Below, in pieces: positions 57,241-64,000 of a stretch of DNA of 64,000 nt. The DNA lies in assembly GCA_933207985.1 (NCBI GenBank), contig OW240913.1, positions 98,119,265 to 98,183,264 on the forward strand, read 5' to 3'. Numbering within the stretch: position 1 is the stretch's first letter; each line of letters opens with the position of its first letter. Position numbers and translations under genes: made by a program. The notes beneath the pieces are model-generated. The model was not told the origin of the DNA and did not search any database. It was given only the letters and a program-made list of their open reading frames with translations. Source of the stretch: Pelobates cultripes. Taxonomy: Eukaryota; Chordata; Amphibia; Anura; Pelobatidae.

Positions 57241-60200
57241 TGTGTAGAAAAAGTAATACCTGGAAAATACAATTCTCTTAAAAGCAAACAAAAAATGTTC
57301 TCAACACTACTTATTACAGCTTGTAAAACATTGCCTTTCATTTTCACCCAGTGTTGCATGAGTAAATGGAAAGGGTGTTTTGCATGTCTAGTTGGTTGTT
57401 CTAGTTATCTGGGTTAAGCAAACGAAAGGATACTTAGAATTGATTTTGCTTGACATAGGGTTTTCAGATATAATTCAGGCAGTGTGGGAAATTTCAGTCA
57501 TTACACCAACCAAGTCAACTTTAAAATAACACATTTTAAATAATGATTGGGTTACACTAAATTTGCATGGTGGTTATACTTGCCAAAATAAACTAAATGT
57601 CTTTGTGACCCATATGGTTCTTAAAAGTTACTCACATAAAACGTCAGTTCTAATTGGTAAATAGTCCATTTTGTTCAATTGTCTGATGAAAACTAGGCCA
57701 GTAACACTGAATTAAAATTCTCAAACAAACATATACAGTTTTGTTAATATTTCAACTCTGTGCCCCCACAAATCAGTGTTTAGTAAACAGACATCACACT
57801 TAGATACATTCAGCCAATTCATATAATAAATACTTAATTTAGGAATATCTTGCTAACAGGGTTGGCTTATGATAGTACTTCTTCGTTCACATGGTTATTC
57901 AAGTTACATGGTTGTAGGATTCATATGGACATACAGAATACATTCAGAAGGAAAAACTAACCTGTTCTTGTTATACTAAAGTTCATGTAATAATAATAAG
58001 AAGAAGACTAACAACAATAAAGAATATAAAGCACAGCTGAATTCCAATAAAATGAACTTGCCGACACATATAAAAATCCCATGCCATTTTCGAAAGTCAA
58101 AAACAAATCACTAATCCCATGATGCTAAAAACGAATAGACACAAGACACAATTAATGATGTACAAATTCTCTAATAATTTGTTGGTAAATAGAAAACATG
58201 TTTTGTTTCTTTTTTTTTTTTTATGCAACAATTCTATTCAGTAAATTGGGAGTTGAGAATCAACTGATAAAATAAAATAAACTCTGAAATTGCCAAATGA
58301 GAAAAAAAAAATAGACAAATTCAACAGAGTTTCAGGTGTTTTTCCAAGCTATTCTAAAACACTCTAACTCAGTTCTCAGCATACCTCAACTCTTTAAAGA
58401 ATAATCCTTGATTATTATTATGTAAAAATGTTACAAAAACAGATTATCAAAATCATACGTGTCCAAGCATTTCATAAATAGATTTTTCCAATAATGACAA
58501 CCATAGCCTTACCCTACTCAGGCATTCATGTTGTACTGAATTAACAATCAATACCATCAATTTTTTATTTCATAACTCCCTGGATTTTCAATGAAAATTT
58601 AAATAATAGTAAATTCTAGAACCAGAGAAATACATATTTGTTAATGGTATGGAATTATATATATATATATAAAAGGATAACAATCAGACAGATCAGTTCA
58701 TTCGAGGACAATGAGCAATATTTACACTTGCTTTTTTTTTCTCAGAACACCAAGTGCAATACATACAGTAGTCAAGAACTGATCCAACTGCATGAAATGT
58801 AGACTATTATTGATAACCATGCTACTGTGTAATCTTTAAAGGCAACAGTAATTATTAAAACATAATTACTTAATTGCCCTTGGTTTGAACTTAACATTGG
58901 ATATTCATATATATGCATACACACATTTAGATTTAATTATTTGCTTTCACAGGAAAATCAATGTACAATGCTGCATAGTACATGGCAACAATCCCATTGA
59001 AAAGAATGGAATAAGTGTAAACAATAACCATTTTTAATACCAATGACATCAAATCCATGGAAAAGCCCTGGGAAGTGCTTCAACTGTTGGAATTATCTGT
59101 TGTGTTAAACGCATGTAAGAATTACTTCTTAAAACCTGACCAGGTTACATCATTGCAGAATTTTAAATAAAACCTGTATTTGTATTACTCAACTATTTTT
59201 GAGAATATCATGGAAAAGACTAATTTCCCTAATTTTAGATGGATGCTTATGAATATGAAATAAAATCAAAAAGGCACTACACAGGATGACATTGACTTTA
59301 ATGGAGCCTTGGTAAGTTTATATGTCCATTTGTCTGTCTTGTCGCCCACTCCCCTTTTTTATTGAAAATCTGTCCACCTTATCCTTTAAGTTCTTGAGTG
59401 TATGTGAAAGGCTTGGAATTGTGAACAGTTTTGCAGATCTGAAATACATTACTGAAAGAGTTGAGTTACCGAACTTGTTCAGACACCAATTTTCTTTTAT
59501 GTTTATTATGAGGTACAATCTAGTGATGCGGGAAAACCATCTGTGAGATGCAGATAATTATGGTAAGCCAAATATTACAATATATTGAGTTAAACAAGTT
59601 GAATAAAACAAGCAAAAAAAAAATCAATGATTGAACAATTTCAATAAGTGTATTGGGAAATAATCTACATGTCAGTATTTGTGCAATATAATGCCAAAGT
59701 TCAGCAGTAAAATTATCATTTATCATGACCACTGCCAGTCATATCATTTATAAAGGTAAGGCTTGTGCATTCATTATTGATTTTTTACTTTCTGTATTTT
59801 TTTTTAAGAAAACCCTTCATAATTGAGATTAAACAGACAAGAATTCCTCTGTCTGTCAACACAACATACAATCACACCAAACCAAAAATGTTGCACATTA
59901 ATTACGCACAAATAAAATATTTTAAGACCCCCTACATAAAGCTACAGATGAAAAAATAGATTAATTCATTACATGTGCACAAAGAATAATCTCCCTACAC
60001 AGTAAAATAAAACAACGTTTAAGCCAAAACATATCTCCTTTAATACAAAATTTCCATTCTCAAAGAATAAATTTATATCCACTTAATAAATAGAATTTTT
60101 CACCAACCAGGGGTGTACTTTTATAGAAGTAAATACTTTCTTGCATTCTATTTTGTTTTTGCTTTTTAATTAAAATATATAAACATAATGATGTTTGCAT

Positions 60201-62759
60201 TATACCTTGATATGGAAAATGAGCACTCTGCTTGTTGTGTACAGCACCAGGAACACTAGGGATTGCACTTAAACTTATTTGTAAAATAAATGCATCGATG
60301 TAATGCATGCATGAAATTCATGAATTTATATTATAATCAGGAGCATCTGACCTTGCACTTTGATTTTTTTAAAAAGCGCATGCTATCTATTTATATCAGT
60401 GTTGAATGCAGTCATAAACACTATACAGTGAATATTAAATTTCTAGAACATAATGAATGACCGTGACGCCAATAAAATTAATCCAGCCTTTGGACTGCTA
60501 TTGTATTCAAAGGTTATGGCAATTAGGATCAAATAGCAGGGACTTTGCTTAAGGGAAATTATATGTTCTTCAATATATACTTGAAAAAAAAAAAAAAAAA
60601 TAGAAAAAATAACAGCAGCAATAAATCCCCTTATATTAAATTAAAGTATTGTTCCATTTTGGGATGTGGCTGTTGCTTTAAGATCTCCACTGCTTATCAT
60701 TGCTTGTTTCAATAGCAAATTCGTGAGAAAGATCTTAATTTCGAAGAGATCTTGTCTATGTATACACAAAGGTGCATAAAAGGTTAAAAAAAACAACTGA
60801 ATACTTGAATACTATGAAAAACAACTAAAGAAATGTAGGATTTTAAGCAAAACAGGAAAATACAGCTGCACAATATGAAATGCACATACATGTATGTACG
60901 AATCATAATGTGATTATAGCTTCACACAAAATATATAAATATATTAGTGTAATATAATACATAATTTGTAGGGAATATGAGGTTGCAGCAAGCAAAAACA
61001 CAAAACACTTATTTTATTCCTTAAAACATTCGGTGTTAAGTTTCTCTGTATTGATGTAAGGCATTAGTGACGTCTGATGGTTTACATTCAATGTACAGTA
61101 ATGATTTAATTAGGGACTTATATTAAACAGAGAATTAAACAGAGGGAAAAAGAAGTGTGGATGGCTGCAGTACTGGTGAACACAGAGCTCTTAAACTGGA
61201 AATCTGGTGCGGAAGGTACAATTTTTAGTCTGAAGCTCCCCCTGCTGTTCACTTGTATTAATATAGTCAGATAAAACATACACCTTCAAACTTTGAAGCT
61301 TTGAATCAGATTTTCTTTGGGATCATCTAGGTTTTGTCATATATATTTATATTTATCCTCTTTCTCTTCAATAATATAGGTTGTATAAGAATAATATATT
61401 TAATATGCACAGGAAAGAACACTACCAATTATGTATTTTCTAATATTTTTTGCAGCTTTTCTTTATTAGGCCATGTGAGGTAGTGTCTCTCAATAATTAA
61501 ATAAAGGGGATGCATGAAAGCATTTGTTTTTCCTGGGTTTAAACAAATGTACTGTTGTACTGGGCTTTGTCAATTATAATATATTTGAATTTTGTTTAAA
61601 ATATCATTCAGAGCAATACGTAAAGGTCTATCACATTATTAACTCTTCACTACTTGGGAGCCTACAAAATCTAAAAAGTGCTGCTGTTTCCCCAAAATAC
61701 AAAAAAAAATATATATATCTCAGCATCAACATATCTCAAGAGGATTCATAACATTTTGCTTTGTGTCTACATGTTGAACTGATTTCAACAAATGTGTTTT
61801 CAGTGTTGCTCAATACTATTGGTGGGTAATAGGCTTGGCATAGCTAAAATTCATCATCGAGCCTTTTCTTTTTTTTTTGTATATATAGATATTTATATAT
61901 ATATATTTGTATATGTATGTATCATTTTAAATTATTTTATTAGGAAAGCTATACCAGACGCATATTCACTATACATTGATTAAACATTACCTTTACAATT
62001 AATATTCACTGAAGTTACAGAATAAATATATGCACATTTTGTAAAATCTTTGTGTATGGGGGTAGGCTGAGGACTAAGGAAGGGGGGTTTGAAGAAGACA
62101 TTAAAAGTGCTTCCTACAAAGCTGTTAGTGATACATACCCAGTAGCATTTCTAAAGAAAGTGCAGTGAACTGCAGAAAATCTTGGCGTCATCATGATTTC
62201 ACAAAGATGTTGATCCCTAGCTGTCTTGTGAACATTGATTGCTTTTCTGCATTGAAACATGGGGTAAATCAAATAAACATTGAACAATAAAGCATTGCAG
62301 TAACTCCAGGGTTTTGTTGGTTGTATTGTAGAAACAAAAATTGATGGATCATAAATGTTTTGGGTGAGAACATTCGAGCATTACCCTCCCCTGCAGTTTT
62401 TAGACATGCAGCAAACTGCATCAATATACAGGAACTGTGCCATGGGCGTTTCTTTTTATAAGGAAGCCACAATGCCGTTCTATTCCCCCCAAGTGAAAAG
62501 ATTTAAGTTACTGCCAAGAAAGGACACGTGGAATTAGTTATTAGGATCAGTACAAATACCCCCATACCTTACATGGCACAGTCAAGTTTCTTAGATTCCT
62601 ATATAAAAAATAATGATTGATAACATTGCTGGCAAAAGTCTGCGAAGGCACTTTGATTAATTAAATTTAGAGTATGGCCCTTTCCTCCAAAACAATTTGG
62701 GGAGCACAACGGTATCATCTTGAATCATGCGTTTTTGGGCACTATGAAATGATGCTATA
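57236..62759. other. Intergenic/3'-flanking sequence of SLITRK3, AT-rich
   Basis: 5.5 kb with few recognisable transposons. The part nearest the gene (from 62759 leftward) must include its 3' untranslated region. An AATAAA on the minus strand at 61462-61467, about 1.3 kb after the stop, is one candidate poly(A) signal, but in such AT-rich DNA this is weak. No other gene recognised. Confidence 0.5.
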
Positions 62760-64000
62760 TTAGAATCTATAAGTGTTTTTTTCCAGGACTTCGAGGTAAT
62801 CTGGCTTAGTTTGGAGTTTGGCCCTTAACTCAAGGTATTCACTTTGGGTTTGGTCTGAGAACCCTTTTCCAGCAGAGAAAAGAAGGGTTTCTTTTAGTCT
62901 GGCATCCTGTTGTAAGTCAGGGTATTGCATGCCAGGAGGGTGTACGTGCAGTTCCTTTAATTTGGGCACTGTGCCGTACAAGCAGTCCACAAACCCCACT
63001 GTTGGAGCAGGCCTTTCTCGATCCATTACACCAGGAAATATCATTCCATTTTCATGAAAACTTGGTACTTCCCCAGACTGGTTTACAGTAACTATTGTGT
63101 TTAGCTGGGAGTTTGACACTGCCATGGTCCACTCTTTTTCTTTTTCTATTAAGGTCCTATAATTAGTGTTGTTTTCCTTTGTCTCTGAAAACTCCTCACC
63201 CATTTCTTCCTCTCTGGGTTTGTAGATAGGATTGTTGCACATCTGGGTTACTGGATGTGGGATGTAATCATAAACATGGCCAGGGGCCTTCTCTGGGGAG
63301 TTGTTTGGTCTGTCCTCAAAGATTCTGCACTGCATCTGAATGCCAGTCAAATCCACCTCTTGTCTCTTTCTGAAAGGCTGTTTCTTACGTCTTCTCAGCA
63401 CGAAAGCAAAAAGGCCTGCAGCCACAAAAACAGCAGAGAAAAACAGGATTAAAAGACTCAGGATCAGAACAGAAAGTGGAATGGCACCCCCTGGTGTGGT
63501 AAACTCAAATACTGAGGAACTTGTGGGCACCATATTACCAGGCAGAGCAGGTGAGGCGGCAGTAGCATGCAGCAGTTCTGGACACAACACACCTATTTCA
63601 ATTGATTTTAGATCCTTATTTGTCAGGTTCTCTGGGCTGGCACACAAGACCTCCCCCACTACAATGACAGAGCTAGTAGTGTCTATCCAATGTTTTAGAG
63701 GAATAATATCGCAGGAGCAATCCCACGGATTCTGATTGAGATCTATCTGCACAATGGCATTAAGGTGCTCCAATACTCCCGTCACAGGAAGGTATAGAAA
63801 ATGGTTGTTTCTCAGGTTGAGTCTGGCCAGAGATGTGCCCGCAAAAGCATCTGTGGGAAGTGTTCTCAGCAAATTGTCATTGAGAAACAGTAATTTCAAA
63901 TTTGGCATCAGACTGAAAGCGGCAGGTTGTATTTCCCTTATCACATTGTACTCAAAATACAAATAATGCAAACTCTGCAAGCCTCTAAACATGCCAGGTG
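62760..64000 (-). CDS. slitrk3: SLIT and NTRK-like protein 3, C-terminal part (partial)
   Basis: Minus-strand frame open from the window edge to TAA at 62760-62762. The Met codon at 63990-63992 is internal, since the frame continues upstream; about 413 codons are seen. The N-terminal residues form the last leucine-rich repeats of the second LRR block (LRRs to about residue 85, counted from that Met), then an LRRCT cap with CxC (92, 94) and Cys 117 and 137, a short linker, one membrane helix (about 171-199) and a RRRKK stop-transfer. The tail contains RKRQEVDLTGIQMQ, HVYDYIPHPVTQMCNNPIY and an extreme C-terminus PDYLEVLEKNTYRF, with the Trk-like tyrosine shared by the family. These tail motifs identify SLITRK3 over its paralogues. 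It is a synaptic adhesion molecule that binds presynaptic receptor phosphatases. Vertebrate SLITRK coding sequence lies in one exon, consistent with the lack of splicing here. Confidence 0.95.
   Translation of the reverse strand, partial: PGMFRGLQSLHYLYFEYNVIREIQPAAFSLMPNLKLLFLNDNLLRTLPTDAFAGTSLARLNLRNNHFLYLPVTGVLEHLNAIVQIDLNQNPWDCSCDIIPLKHWIDTTSSVIVVGEVLCASPENLTNKDLKSIEIGVLCPELLHATAASPALPGNMVPTSSSVFEFTTPGGAIPLSVLILSLLILFFSAVFVAAGLFAFVLRRRKKQPFRKRQEVDLTGIQMQCRIFEDRPNNSPEKAPGHVYDYIPHPVTQMCNNPIYKPREEEMGEEFSETKENNTNYRTLIEKEKEWTMAVSNSQLNTIVTVNQSGEVPSFHENGMIFPGVMDRERPAPTVGFVDCLYGTVPKLKELHVHPPGMQYPDLQQDARLKETLLFSAGKGFSDQTQSEYLELRAKLQTKPDYLEVLEKNTYRF

Noticed and set aside
63340..63735. Plus-strand 131-codon frame
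   Set aside because: Antisense to the SLITRK3 coding exon.
1..64000. tRNA, rRNA or snRNA genes
   Set aside because: No cloverleaf boxes or recognisable RNA-gene sequence was found by eye; weak ones could be missed.

Overview
The window looks like nuclear DNA from a vertebrate with a large, transposon-rich genome, most likely a frog. Three things point there: TTAA-flanked MITEs resembling the piggyBac-related T2 families described in Xenopus, tyrosine-recombinase DIRS-type and Penelope-like elements side by side, and one recognisable host gene. That gene is the 3' part of SLITRK3, read on the minus strand and running off the right edge (62760-64000). The species cannot be named from the sequence. 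There is one 100-N assembly gap (12757-12856).

Layout. 1-637: end of a GC-rich hAT-like element with a CA-rich satellite. 640-2060: LINE-1-like relic with ORF1 and 3' end but no ORF2. 2161-3794: complete non-autonomous hAT-like element with 8-bp target duplication. 4806-12201: a MITE split by a gammaretrovirus-like endogenous retrovirus (5055-12081, minus strand) whose two 425-bp LTRs differ at one base although gag, pro, pol and env are broken. 13674-15109: a 1.44-kb nearly perfect palindrome with a hammerhead-ribozyme-like fold at its centre. 15490-16335: a related Penelope-type end. 21100-21743: Tc1 relic. 22331-27965: DIRS-type element with inverted termini, internal complementary region, RT, RNase H and tyrosine recombinase remnants. 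28355-31716, 36345-37880 and 40828-42905: Penelope-like elements with GIY-YIG remnants, the first and third flanked by long inverted arms. 34305-36240: L2-type LINE on the minus strand. 43000-62760: mostly AT-rich, gene-free flank of SLITRK3 with scattered small repeats.

The main theme is a set of Penelope-like ends in different states of rearrangement. Some are head-to-head arms around a truncated reverse transcriptase/endonuclease; others are arms fused directly into palindromes. Most carry hammerhead-like motifs, and several share a second hairpin plus a GATCCCC motif that I cannot assign. No element encodes an intact full set of proteins. SLITRK3 is the only gene that appears functional. 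Few gene calls are therefore made; most open frames are antisense or chance frames in repeats.
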